Below the pieces are notes generated by a model. The model was not told the DNA's origin and ran no database searches. It saw nothing but the letters and a program-made list of their open reading frames with translations. Source: Portulaca oleracea (lineage: Eukaryota; Streptophyta; Magnoliopsida; Caryophyllales; Portulacaceae). Taken from it: 64,000 nucleotides of DNA. How positions within the stretch are numbered: position 1 is the first letter of the stretch; the number at the start of each line of letters is the position of its first letter. The stretch lies in contig CM055892.1 of assembly GCA_029582165.1 (NCBI GenBank), positions 3,381,347 through 3,445,346 on the forward strand. The letters run 5' to 3'. The position numbers and the translations under genes were made by a program. Positions 36,958 through 47,834 of the stretch are shown here, in pieces.

Positions 36958-36990
36958 CTAGTGTGGAATGCCCGTGCAAGGCACGGGCAG
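36958..36990 (-). mobile_element. Helitron 3' terminus
   Basis: On the minus strand a stem-loop (GCCCGTGCCTTGCACGGGC, 36988-36970) is followed by ATTCCACA and then CTAG (36961-36958) and T. A GC-rich hairpin about ten bases before a terminal CTAG, with T following, is the standard Helitron 3' end. The body would extend to higher coordinates on this strand. I could not identify its 5' TC end, which probably lies before about 37110, where the Mutator-like element begins. Confidence 0.7.
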
Positions 36991-38439
36991 TTAAGAATGA
37001 TGTTTTTTTGCTTTGGTTCATATTATTGGGTTTATTGGAAACTGTACAATCAAACTTGAAAATTTTTAATTCAAGATTTGTTAATATGAACAATAACTTG
37101 TTAAATAAAATTAGGGAAATTGGATTCTAATAATACGAACTTTTGGCCGTATAAGACTTAATAATACAAACTTTCGATTTAGTGATGAATAATATGAACT
37201 TTGACCCCCTGTTGCCCCAAGTAACACACCACCGAGTTACCTTTTTCTTGACTCGGCGGAGATATTAGTTGGCGGTGGCCGCACGTGCCCTTGTGTTTTG
37301 ACATGGTCAGGTCAGCAATTGACTTAAAAAAATGCCATGTCAATCTCTTTTTTTTTTCCCTCCAGACATATTAGACGTTAGGTTTTTTATTTATTTATTT
37401 TTGTTTTGAAAAAAGTCCGCTCAACTCCTACTGACACAATGCTTCCATCATCTTCATCTTGTCTTCTCTCTGAAAAAATACGAATGATTTTGGGTTTGGG
37501 TGGGAGTTTGGCGAAAATTTGCTTGCAGATCTCCATCAATCGGTTGCAGAAGTGACGTTTTTGGTGGTCATCTTCATCTGAGTCGACCCTGTGCAACGGA
37601 ATAAAAGCAGAGGCAGGTGAGTTTTTTCTTCCTTGCAATGATGACGATGACGACCGGAACCCTAGCGCTAACAGGGAAAAAGATTATCTTTTTTTTTTTG
37701 CGAGAAATTCCATTTTTTATAGTTTAGGGTTCCTGTGGAGGGAATCTAGAGGAAAATTTTCCCTTTAAAGTTAGGGTTCCTGTTGAATACGATTTTGGGG
37801 GTTTAAAATTGAACAGAATGGTAACCATTTTTCTTGTTTTTTATCTTACGTGTAGAACTATGTCTTTTGATGTGGTAAATTTGACAATTTACTATGGGGG
37901 TAAGTTTGTGGAGGACCCAGAATATAAATATGATGGTGACATGGTGTGTTATGAGGCTTATGATGTGGATAAACTCTGTTATTTGGAGATAGTAGGGCTT
38001 GTGAAGGATGAAGGATACATTAATGTTGAGACAGTAGTTTCCATACCTGGGTTGGATCTGAAGTCGTCTTTGAGGAGGTGTTTCACACACTTTGAGAGCA
38101 TTGACATGTTAAATTGTGCAATGACATATGGGGAGATAACTGTTTATGTTGTGCACACTGTGGATGAGGCTATATTATATGCTGTGATTGATGTATATTT
38201 GGGACCCCCCTGTCACTCCTTTTGGAAAATTAGGGAAGAGATTTAAAAGAGGGGCATCAATGTCCCAAAAATACATCATTGCCTAGTAGCCCAACCCTTT
38301 ATGGGGGAAAGAGAGTGAAATGTGTGATTCCCAAATCCCCATTTAGGAGGGTGAAGTCCAAAACCAAGACATCCTTAATGGATGCTTCTGTTCTTGAGCA
38401 ACCCAACACCCAACCATCTTCCCAAATAGATGACAATGA

Positions 38440-38930
38440 CATGCAATCCACCACCCAACCATCCACCCAACATTCCCAAGTTGATGACCCATTCATAGAA
38501 CCAACCAACAATTCCAAGAGGATGACCCTTTCATTGAACCAACCACCCAACAATCCCAAGTTGATGACCCTTTCACTGAACCATCCAACCAGCCTGATCA
38601 CATTGTTGAGGACCTAATCAATTTACCCTCTAACCAGCCTGACCACAATGTTGAGGACCCTATCATTCAACCTTCCAATCAGCCTTACCATGTTCATGAT
38701 GACACTATAATTCAACCTTCCAACCAACCTGACAATGTTGATGATGACCCTATCACTCAACCTTCAAACCAGCCCGACCATGTTGATGATGACCCTATCA
38801 TTCAACCTTCTAACTAGCCTGACCATGTTGATGATGACCCTATCATTCAACCATTCTTCCAAAATTCCCAAGTTGATGATCCAGTCATTGAACCCTCGAC
38901 CCATGCTGATGACTATGCTGATGATGATGT
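38440..38930 (+). repeat. 45-bp coding repeat in the transposase linker
   Basis: About five copies of a 45-bp unit encode a 15-residue acidic repeat (PDHVDDDPIIQPSNQ). They are preceded by related units (HSQVDDPFIEPTN). Keeping a multiple of three suggests expansion while the gene was still translated. Confidence 0.85.
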
Positions 38931-40352
38931 TTGGGGACAGAATGTTGAGGAGCCTCTGATTGACATTCCAATTGATAGAAGGGTTCCACAAACTGGTAGA
39001 GGCTATGTAAGGGGAAGGGTAAGTGGCTCTAGAATGCCATCTGTGGTGGGTACACAGAAGGTTGTGTTCTATGATGATTCAAGTAGTGATCTAGATGATG
39101 AGACTTGGGTGCCTGGAAAAAAGGGTGTTGATGAATCAGATGATGATGATGCCAACATTAAATCAGATGGTAAGAAGACAAGAAGGAGATTGGATATGGA
39201 TGTTGAGGATGGGTGTGAGGATGATGATGAATCAAGTGATGATGATGATGATGTTGAGGGTGAAAACTCCATAAATGAAGAAGTTGATACATCAAATGAT
39301 GAATACAGGACTGCCAAGGAGATGGAGGATGAGTTTAAGAAGAAAAAGAGTGAGGAGGTGTTCAAAGATGATGGAAGTGTATAGATGGTAGTGGAATATC
39401 CTCATGACTGTGTAAGTGACTATGATGACTCGGAGGCTGAGATGGAGACAGATGGAGATAGTGGAGAGGATGTCCCAAGGATGTTGAGGAAAAGGAGGAA
39501 GAGATGCAATATTGATGAGCAAACCGAATTCAAGGATTTTTAGTGGGAAGTTGGTATGACTTTTGGGACAGCCAAAAAATTCAAGGAAGCAGTTGCAAGG
39601 TGTGGTTTGTATGGAGGTTACAGTGTCAAAATTGGTGTGTTAGATAGTAAGGTTGGGAAGTATGGTGTTATATGCCAACCTAGCTGCAAGTTCAAAGTGT
39701 ATGCTTCATGGGATAAAAGGCTGAGGGCTTTTGTTGTCAGATCAGCTAACAAGCATCACACCTCACGAGGAGAATGACAAAGAATTGTCAATTAAAATCT
39801 CCTTGGATAGCACAACACTATCTTGCAAGGTATAAGGAAAGGCCTCATTGGCCTTCCAAAGAATTGAAAGCCCAAGTGATGTAGGACTTTGGGTTAGACA
39901 GAGCTAGGTGGTTTTGTTATGATGTGAAAAAAAGAGCTCACAAGATGTTGCATGTTTCAATGAAGTCCCATTACTGCAAGATTGGGAGTTATTTGGAAGC
40001 ATTGAAGGCTGCAACACCTAATAGCACATTCAACTTATGTACCAACCCAGATGGTGAGAGTGATGTTCCTGAGTTCCACAGGCTGTTCATGTGTTTTCAT
40101 GGGATGAAGGAAGGGTTTTTGAAGGGATGCAGACCTGTTATTTGCATAGATGGTGCTTTCTTTAAAACATTCCTTGGTGGGTGTCTGTTGGCTACCATAG
40201 GAATGGATGGAAACAATCAAATGTTTCCTATAGCATGGGCTATAACAGAAGGGGAGACCAATGAAAGTTGGGAATGGTTCCTGTTGAACTTGCAAGCTAG
40301 CCTTGGTGGATCTGATGGCTCTGGTTGGGTGGTCATTTCCGATGAGCACAGG

Positions 40353-40621
40353 GTAAGTTTCTGTCATTCCAACCTTCAATTTTGTTTGTCTTTTGTCATT
40401 ATGAATAATATGAACTTTGTTTTATGTCAGTATGAATAATATGAACTTTAAAATTTGTCAGTAGTTGTGAAAAGTACGTACTTTTCTTGTGTCAGTTTCA
40501 ATAATATGAACTTTTTCATACGTCAGTGTTAATAATATGTACTTCATTTTTTGGCAGTTTGTATAATATATACTTCATTTTTATATCAATTTACCGAATG
40601 AACAAATGTCCACTTTTGCAG
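40353..40621 (+). repeat. Transposase intron made of repeated AATAATATGAACTT motifs
   Basis: The intron (GTAAGT...TTGCAG) separates the second catalytic Asp from the downstream half of the core. It holds about five copies of GTCAGT..GAATAATATGAACTTT at 35-45-bp spacing. The same motif and orientation recur outside the gene at 37128-37205 and 42478-42670. Confidence 0.8.
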
Positions 40622-42251
40622 TCAATATTGTATGCAGTACCAAAGGTTTTCCCTGATGTTGAGCATAGGCGTTGTGCTAGGCACATGTATGCCAACTGGA
40701 AGAAAAATCATAAGGGTGAAGAATTGAAGTTACTATTTTGGAACTGTGTGAAGGCATACAATGAAGCAGACTTCAAGTATGCAGTTGAAGCTCTTAAGGA
40801 AGAGGACCAGCAAGCATCTGATGATTTCCTTGCTGAGAATCCAAGCCAATTTGGTAGGGCATTTTTCAGACAGATAGCAAGTGTGATATTGTCTGCAACA
40901 ACATGGCAGAAACTTTCAACACTTACATTATCCAAGCTAGGGCTAAACACTGCATCTACATGCTTGAGGAGATCAGAGCATCACTTATGGAGAGGGTTGT
41001 CACTAAGAAGAAGATCATGGAGGAATCTGAGTATGATATCTGCCCCAGGATTAGGACTAGATTAGAGAAATCTAAGCTAAGAGCAAGGAATGCATATGTT
41101 CACCCAACATTGAACAACCAATTTGAAGTGAACTTGCATATGGACAAGTGTAAGGTTGACATGAACAAAAGAAGTTGCACTTAAAGAGAATGGGATATGA
41201 CTGGCATACCTTGCCATCATGCCATAGCATGTAGTGTGTGGTTGAACCACAATCCTGATGATTATGTAGACCCTTACTACAAGAAGGCCAAGTATCTAGA
41301 TGCTTATCATATTGGAATCCCACCTGTTGAGGGGAAGAGACACTGGCTAGAAGTCCAACTACCTCTAGATCCACCACCAGTGCAAATTGGACCAGGTAGG
41401 CCAAAGAGGAACAGAAGAAGAGGCCCAACTAAAGACCCTAAGAGACCAGGCAAGCTCACAAGGCATGGAAGGGTGATGGTTTGTTCATTGTGCAATGGTC
41501 AAGGTCACAATAAAAGGAAGTGTCCTAACAAAGATGACCCCCGATACACCCAAGATCTAAACATCCAACCTCCAGAAAAGAGAGGAAGGGGAAGGCCAAG
41601 GAGGACTCCATTGTAGCCTCGGCAAGGTCCCACAGCAGAAGCTGCTCAACAACCATCAATTGCTAGAGGTGATGGCAGTGGCAGAGGTGATGGCAGTGGC
41701 AGAGGTGATGGGACACAAACCACTGGGAGGAGAGCTGCACAAGGAAGGGGAAGAGGGAGAGGCAGAGGCAGAGGCAGAGGGCAACAACCTGTAATTGGAG
41801 TTGGGAGGATGTTTGAAACAAAAGATGACAACGGGTATGTTCCAAGAAGGGGGTCTTATAGGGGTTCTGAATCTGGGAGAAGGGTTTCTTCTGGTAGGAG
41901 ATCTGGATCTGAAACTGGGAGGGGAGGGATTCAAGGCAGAGGAGGGGCTGAAGGCAGAGGTAGAGGAAGAGGAATGATGGGGAACATATCATATTGGTTC
42001 ATTTGTAACAGTTGGAGAGGGGTATGTTTTTATTGCTATTCAACAAACTTATGTCTTTTCTTTTCTGTTTTTTTTTTTAAAAATTAATCTTTAGGGTTTA
42101 TAAATTAAACATGTTTCCCCACTTTTCCATTAGTTAGGTGGTTGGTGACGTTGCTGGTGGAGGACCACAAACTCAAGGGAATGGTCAACAAAGTGGGGCA
42201 TCACAATCCTTCTCCATGCCACCACCCACTTTTTTTGCTGGAAGAAGCTGA

Positions 42252-42975
42252 TGTTTTCAATGCTCCAAAGATGCTTCCATTTTGATGTTTTTGAAGCAGC
42301 TTTTAAAACTCTATATTGTTGTAATTAAGTTGAACAACTTGTATCTGAGGCACGGATGGATGCCATTTTGTGTTTGTAACTCATGAAATCTTTTGCTGTA
42401 CTTTGGATGATGTAATTTAGTCAATCTAATCAGATGTTTATTCTTTACTCTGTCATATATTTTTGTCTGTATCTTAATATGAACTTTAAAAAGGACTATT
42501 GTAAAAAATATGAACTTTTAATAATGCAAGTCTCAATAACATGAACTTCCTCCAATCAAACTACTAATAATATGAAGTTTTATTATACAATGTCTGAATA
42601 ATATAAACTTTCTACTTTGTCGGTTTCAGTAATATGAACTTTTGTCTATATCTGACTGAATAACATGAATTTTTACACTTTGATGTGATTTCCACCCTGT
42701 TTCTGTCACAAATTCTCAAGTTCAACAACTCAGTCACTGACAACAAATGTATCAGTTTGTATCCAACTCAATTGTGCAACATACATATGAAAACTAATGC
42801 AACAGATCCATTTATTCAATATGCAATTCATTGTTCACCAAATTACAACACCTACCCACCCAAATGCTTACATCCACAACATCCACATGGTTACATCAAC
42901 AAAAATCAACACTACCCACACTATACTACCCCACAAAGTTCAGATTCAGAACCTGACTTTGTACCCACCCAATTC
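42252..42975. other. Region between the convergent genes, with the repeated motif
   Basis: The 3' untranslated region of the transposase lies at its left. Between 42470 and 42680 there are about seven degenerate AATAATATGAACTT motifs at 30-40-bp spacing. From 42685 to 42975 the + strand has an open but composition-driven frame, which is probably the 3' region of the opposing gene. Confidence 0.6.
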
Positions 42976-43537
42976 TTACATACTCTTTGAATCTAGAACA
43001 ACCAGTAACATCCCAAAAACTATTCCTAAAACCTCCATGGCAGACCTGTTAAAGGCCTTCTTCTTCAACATGACAATTTCTTCCTATGCCTTCATTCTCT
43101 TCTCTTTCTCCTTTGTAAGTTTCTTCTTCAAGGCCAAATTCTCCTCCTTCAAGTGTGCAGCTGTTCCAATTTCACACACCAATTGGTCAATCCTCTCCTT
43201 CAACATCTTGTTCTACTCCACCAAACCATTTTCAACTTCCCCGACCAAATCTTTTTCCCATTTAAAGAATCCACAATCAAGGTGCTTCGACTGAAACCAG
43301 AACCAGTAGTTAGTTCATGTTCTGGAAAAACCAAACCCTAAACCCAAAGTCGAAAAAACCCTAATTTCAACCCCCATCCCTCATATACAAAAATCCCTAG
43401 CCAAAACCATAAATTTTAGAGTTTACCTTCCACATTGGACATCCATAGAAGCCTAACCATGCATTTTCTCCCCTTCGACAAATCTTATGCATAACAGGGA
43501 TACCATGTTCACACTTTATGCGTCCATCGTTCGCAGT
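42976..43537 (-). pseudogene. GRF-type zinc finger / coiled-coil gene, cut by insertion
   Basis: Exon 1 (43537-43427) reads RIKCEHGIPVMHKIC then NAWLGFYGCPMWK. It is followed by a GTAAAC donor, a 136-bp intron ending GGTTTCAG, and exon 2 (43290-42976). Exon 2 gives LDCGFFKWEKDL, a Lys/Glu-rich coiled coil (LKEENLALKKKLTKEKEK) and a hydrophobic C-terminus (VLGIVFGMLLVVL). Cys-x-His-Gly, GFYGCP and CGFF match the plant GRF zinc finger of At4g04775-like proteins, which also end in a membrane segment (recalled, not searched). Two in-frame TAG stops (VE*NK, KA*EE) fit C-to-T change in CAG. Exon 1 is truncated by the retrotransposon at 43538. As the second gene of the Mutator-like element it occupies the place mudrB has in MuDR. 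Confidence 0.72.
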
Positions 43538-45087
43538 TGTAGGACCCCGGAGAAAGGTGATCCTTTTTCCAAGACGCGCTACTTAGGTGATCGGGAGCCA
43601 ACTATGGTTGGTTAATCCTTAAATATGGATATTTTTATTTTACGAAATTCATTTTCGGGGTGGTGAAATTTTATTTATTCTACATATCCGTTTTTTATTA
43701 TTTAAGTATTGAAATTACACCAAAAATATATTAAATATAATTTAAAATCGTCCAAATTACCAACTCGGGCCCAAAAGAACGTAATCGGACCGCCAAGGAC
43801 GGTCAAAACCCACGCGGGTTTTGACTGATCTTTGGCTGGGCCGTCCACTTTCCTGGGCCAGAGAAAATGAGTTAGAATCAATAAAACCCGTGCGGGTTTT
43901 ATGGTTTCATGACCCATTTTCTCTCAGCTTTGGCCTTGAATGTGAGGAATGGGAGATGTCTAAATCATCTTTAAATAGTTTTAGTGTAAATTTCAAGATT
44001 AAATAATCAAACGAATTATAAAAAGAAATAAAGAGCTGCCAGTCGATTTAAGGAAACCGACAAACCATAAAATTAATAAAAATGACTCCGGTCTACAAAA
44101 CCCGATTCTATGTCCGGGGGTAAGGTTACGAATTCAAGAATTATAAAAATTCTCGAATTTGCCTGTTAAAAAACAGACTCTACTAAAATCGACATTAAGT
44201 TGAAAAAGAGCGGGCAGAAGTTTAATTAATTTCACAACTTTAAATTCTTAGCATACATTATAAAACAAGGTTTTTATTTACAAAAAATGCACAAGTAATG
44301 AAAATGAAATACAAATTACATAATTAAAATAACAATAATGAAAGAAACGTAAGGGCGAACCTCGTTGGTCTATGGATCCGGATGCGCCGATGAAATGCCT
44401 TGACTTCCCTTGACTTGGCGAATGAAGAATGAATATAAGAATGATAGAAAGGTGATATATGTGTAGCGATGTGATGAGGATTTGGTAGAGTAGGAGAGTG
44501 ACAATAAGAGGATGGATAGAGAGAGTTTTAGGAGAATAAGGGTAGAATTATGATGATAGTTGGTGATTTGAGTATAATGGAGGTGGTTTATGAGAGTTGT
44601 TGATGAAGAATGAATGGAATGGAGGGGGGTATTTATAGGTGGTGAGGGTAGTGTTTAAGATGGAAGTGGAGGGAAAATCAAGGGGACACATTCCCATGAT
44701 CATGCCATTCAATCACAAAAGTCAAGGGAAGAAGTCCAATGCACATGGGGCTAATATCATGGGAGGGTGATCAAAGGATTTTGGCGCCAGATCATTGAAT
44801 ATAAACCCGCACGGCTTTTCTCAATCTGGTACACGGATTGCTGACGTAAGCAACGCCAAAACGACGCGCTTCAAGGAGTACAAAACCCACGCGATTTTGT
44901 AGTGTCTGGGCCGGGAGCGCCTTGGGCTTGTTCTGGCTCTGGGCCGACTACTTTAACTAAAACCCGTGTGGGTTTTCCTTCTGGTACTGGGCCGGCTTGG
45001 GTTTGTTTTGCTTGTTTCGCTTATTACATGGCCCAAATGATTTATTGGTAAGCCGGGATTATATTGATGCAAATCTTGGTGTCTACA
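43538..45087 (-). repeat. 3' LTR of element 2
   Basis: 1550 bp, TGTAGGACCC to GTGTCTACA on the + strand, aligned end to end with 27184-29003. It carries degenerate palindromes of the AAAACCCGCGCGGGTTTT type (43805, 43882, 44803, 44881, 44958). Most of the differences from the perfect form are CG-to-TG or CG-to-CA changes. Confidence 0.85.
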
Positions 45088-45169
45088 GAGAGCCCCCACT
45101 TTGATCGAGTCCGAATAGGACGAAGGTCAAAGTAGAATTGATGTCTGTCTTGATACTGGCGGTGCTCTT

Positions 45170-45660
45170 TTGTATGGCGACCAGGTGACGTTGCTGATGA
45201 TGATGTCGTCGGTAACCTTTAGATGGCAACCGTTGGACGACTGAAGATGCTGGTGATGATGATGTCGTCGGAAACCTTTAGGTGGCAACCGTTGGACGAC
45301 TGCTGCTGATGAAGAGATCGTCGGTAACCTTTAGGTGGCAACCGTGGGACGACCGATGCTAAGGGATGTCGTTTGGAGACCTTTAAGTAGGATCCGTTCG
45401 AACGACTGCTATTGCTAACATCGTTTGAGTCCTTTATGTGGAACCCGTTGGATGACTGTCGTTGACGACATCGTTGGAGGCCTTTAGGTGGCAACCGTTT
45501 GACGACTGTCGCTGATGGTGCTCTTTTATGCGGCAACCGGATGACAGGTGGTCCCTTTTTTGTGGCGACCTAATGATAGTGCTCTTTTATGTGGCAACTT
45601 GTCGGTAGATGGTCCCTTTTAGCGGTTGCCAGATGAAGGTGGTCTTTTATGTGGCAACAT
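45170..45660. repeat. Minisatellite of GTCGTC...GACGAC units, second copy
   Basis: The same unit and position relative to the LTR as 17990-18480, with about six units. It is followed by TGGTGCTCTTTTATGTGGCAA variants. Its presence in both elements shows that the array is a family trait rather than a local accident. Confidence 0.85.
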
Positions 45661-46027
45661 GAAAATCATAAAAGTAAGTATTAGCTTTCGCAAAAATGCA
45701 AATGGGTTCAGATTTTTACCTGAATTAATTAAACCCTTAGGCCGCAGTCTTTGGGCCGTTGAAAGATGCTGGGCCATATGACCTTAGGCCGCTGAATTTC
45801 GCTCTTGTCGGTAGAAAACCCGTGTGGGTTTTGTCATTTTTACTGGGCTGCTAAAGGCGCTGGGCCACCAGAATTGGGCCCATAGAACACCCAAAACCCG
45901 CGCAGGTTTTGGTGTTGTTTTCTTTTTTTTTTTCTCGTGAAAAGCATCAACGTGGGCCATGCATTTGTGTGGACAAGAACGTGTCACGCAGCCTTGTTCT
46001 TTGAAGATAATTTGAGTTCTTTGGAAG
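45661..46027. other. Spacer upstream of the antisense PMD gene
   Basis: It contains two palindromes (GAAAACCCGTGTGGGTTTTG near 45815; AAAACCCGCGCAGGTTTT near 45894). It would include the promoter of the PMD gene, but I see no clear TATA box. Confidence 0.4.
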
Positions 46028-47834
46028 ATGCATCCCCGAGGTCATAGGAATCCTCCTCTCCCACATGCGGCGGCATGGTCCCATGAAATGTCTTCACGTC
46101 GCAACTTTATTCCGGGTGCAAATGCCGACCCTTCAGACCTTACTATTCAACCCTGGAATCATGCTTGGTTCTACCGTTCTCATGGCAAGGTAATTTCCAA
46201 AACTTCTCTTTTATGCTTACTTTAATAAAAAAAAAAGAGCAAGCACGAATTTATTTTTCATGTCTTGTCGATTTTTAATTATTTTAAGCATGCTTGCATG
46301 ATGGCTCCTTTTTATTTACGCTTTGCACATGATAACCCATCTTGAGAAACAGACCAAACTCGACCCATGAGAAAAATTAGTGTGAGTCTTATGCATGCTC
46401 GACCCAAAATTCGGCCCACTAAGATAGAGAAAACCCACGCGGGTTTTCTGGTCCGTAGACTACTGAAAAGAATAATGGGCCTGGATGATCGGCCCATCAG
46501 AGAACAAAACCCGTGCGAGTTTTTGTCCTGCTGGGCCGGCTCATTCGGGCCGTGTGGATTTTTCTTCTGCTTTTCTTTTTGTTTTGCGCCTTTTTTTATT
46601 TATTTTATTTATTTTCAATTTATTAATTCTATGGGCCATGGCTGTGAGCCCAGTGTTAGTGCTGAGTCCAGCTAGGGCCCGAAAGAATATGCCTAAAGTA
46701 TTTAGACGAGCTCCCAACTTTAACTGGCCCTTTTATTTGTCTTTAGGAGGACAACTTGAAAACCTCTGGTGGCTTAAAGAATCCACTTAAGGTAGCCGCT
46801 TTGATTCCTAGGCATTTCGTTGAACATACCCTGACTATGGCGGGGTTTATGCCGTTCTGGCAATGTTTGGAGGCTTGGAAGGGTCGTACATATCGCGTCA
46901 TAGGCCGCGCCATAGCTGAGAGGTTTTGGGACACCACCAATTCCTTTCATCTGTCTGTGGGGGAGATGACGGTTACTCCCACAGATTTCGTTATGATTAC
47001 TGGTCTTCCGTGGGGTGGGCGTAATGTAGTTTTTGACGCTGAAATTCCATCCATGGTCTTGGATCTTCTAGGTCCAGCTTCAGCGCGCTTAGGTCAAGGA
47101 CAAGGCCTTTCCAATATTTCTTACGCGCATTTCGAGGCGGCCATCCGTGACGCCAACTTTCAGAACTTGCTTGTGGATCAACGCCGCTTCATCTTCTTGG
47201 CGTACATCATTTCTGCCACCATTTTTGCCAACCGGGGGGATAATATCACCTTGACATGGTTTCGTAATCTTCTGGACTTCAACAATGTCCGGAACCTAAA
47301 CTGGGGAAAGGCGGCTTACGCGAACTTCGTCCTCTGGCTTCGCCGCGGCGTTCGGCTTTCACAGGATACTGATCCGGTTTACCTTCACGAGTCTCATACT
47401 CGTCATCAGTATGGCCCTTCGCTGTGGAAGGTGCTCGAGGTATGTCCCCGAGACTCTTCTCTTTGTAGTTTTGCTACTCTTTCAATTCTTCTTTGACTTT
47501 ATGTTTATGCAGTCATGGGCATATGAGTATATTCTGTTTCTGGGCATTCACTCCAAAAAGAATAAGACAATTCCAGCTGCTGAACGCTGGTCTAACGAGG
47601 CTGTTTGTGGGAAGAAATTCCAGTCGGGTCGTCTTGATTGCATTCGTCGCATGCTGGATAACCTCACTCCGGTATTTCCTTATACCTAGCGTCCTTATTT
47701 ATTTTGCTTTTACCCTTGGAGTGACTCTCTTTCTCCTGCAGGCCAACGTGAATTGGCATCCATGGGCAGAATTCGACTTGAGTGGATTGCCCACCCCTTT
47801 GCAACCAAGGGAGCACGATACTCGTCTCCGCGTC

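Larger units (their letters stand above)
37860..42251 (+). pseudogene. MuDR-type transposase (mudrA-like), frameshifted
   Basis: The first coding exon starts at ATG 37860, after a leader intron (donor GCAG/GTGAGT at 37616, acceptor GTGTAG at 37855). Order: a PB1-like N-terminal domain (about 125 residues); an acidic linker with 15-residue repeats; the MuDR domain (39556-39775); the MULE transposase core with CIDGAFF (Asp codon 40149) and VISDEH (Asp codon 40341); an intron at 40353-40621; VFPDVEHRRCARHM; NNMAETFN; a SWIM finger (GIPCHHAIAC); a CX2CX4HX4C knuckle (CSLCNGQGHNKRKC); an Arg-Gly-rich tail; and a last exon from about 42139 to the stop at 42249-42251. Breaks: frameshifts near 38225, 39770 and 40865, a TAG near 39882, a TAA that removes the second SWIM Cys near 41182, and a TAG at 41614. 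Confidence 0.88.
37100..43537 (+). mobile_element. Mutator-like element with two convergent genes
   Basis: It contains a mudrA-type transposase on the + strand (37860-42251) and a GRF-zinc-finger gene on the minus strand (43537-42976), arranged tail to tail. Variants of AATAATATGAACTTT occur at the left end (37128-37205), in the transposase intron and between the genes. The left boundary is approximate. The right end is missing because a retrotransposon was inserted at 43538 and the remainder lies beyond the window. Both genes carry stops or frameshifts, so this copy is dead. Confidence 0.75.

Noticed and set aside
37387..37638. 83-codon minus-strand frame near the left end of the Mutator-like element
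   Set aside because: The + strand here has a leader exon with a GTGAGT donor feeding the transposase; the minus frame has no recognisable domain.
39069..39365. Minus-strand poly-Ser frame
   Set aside because: It is the complement of the acidic Asp/Glu-rich linker of the transposase on the + strand.
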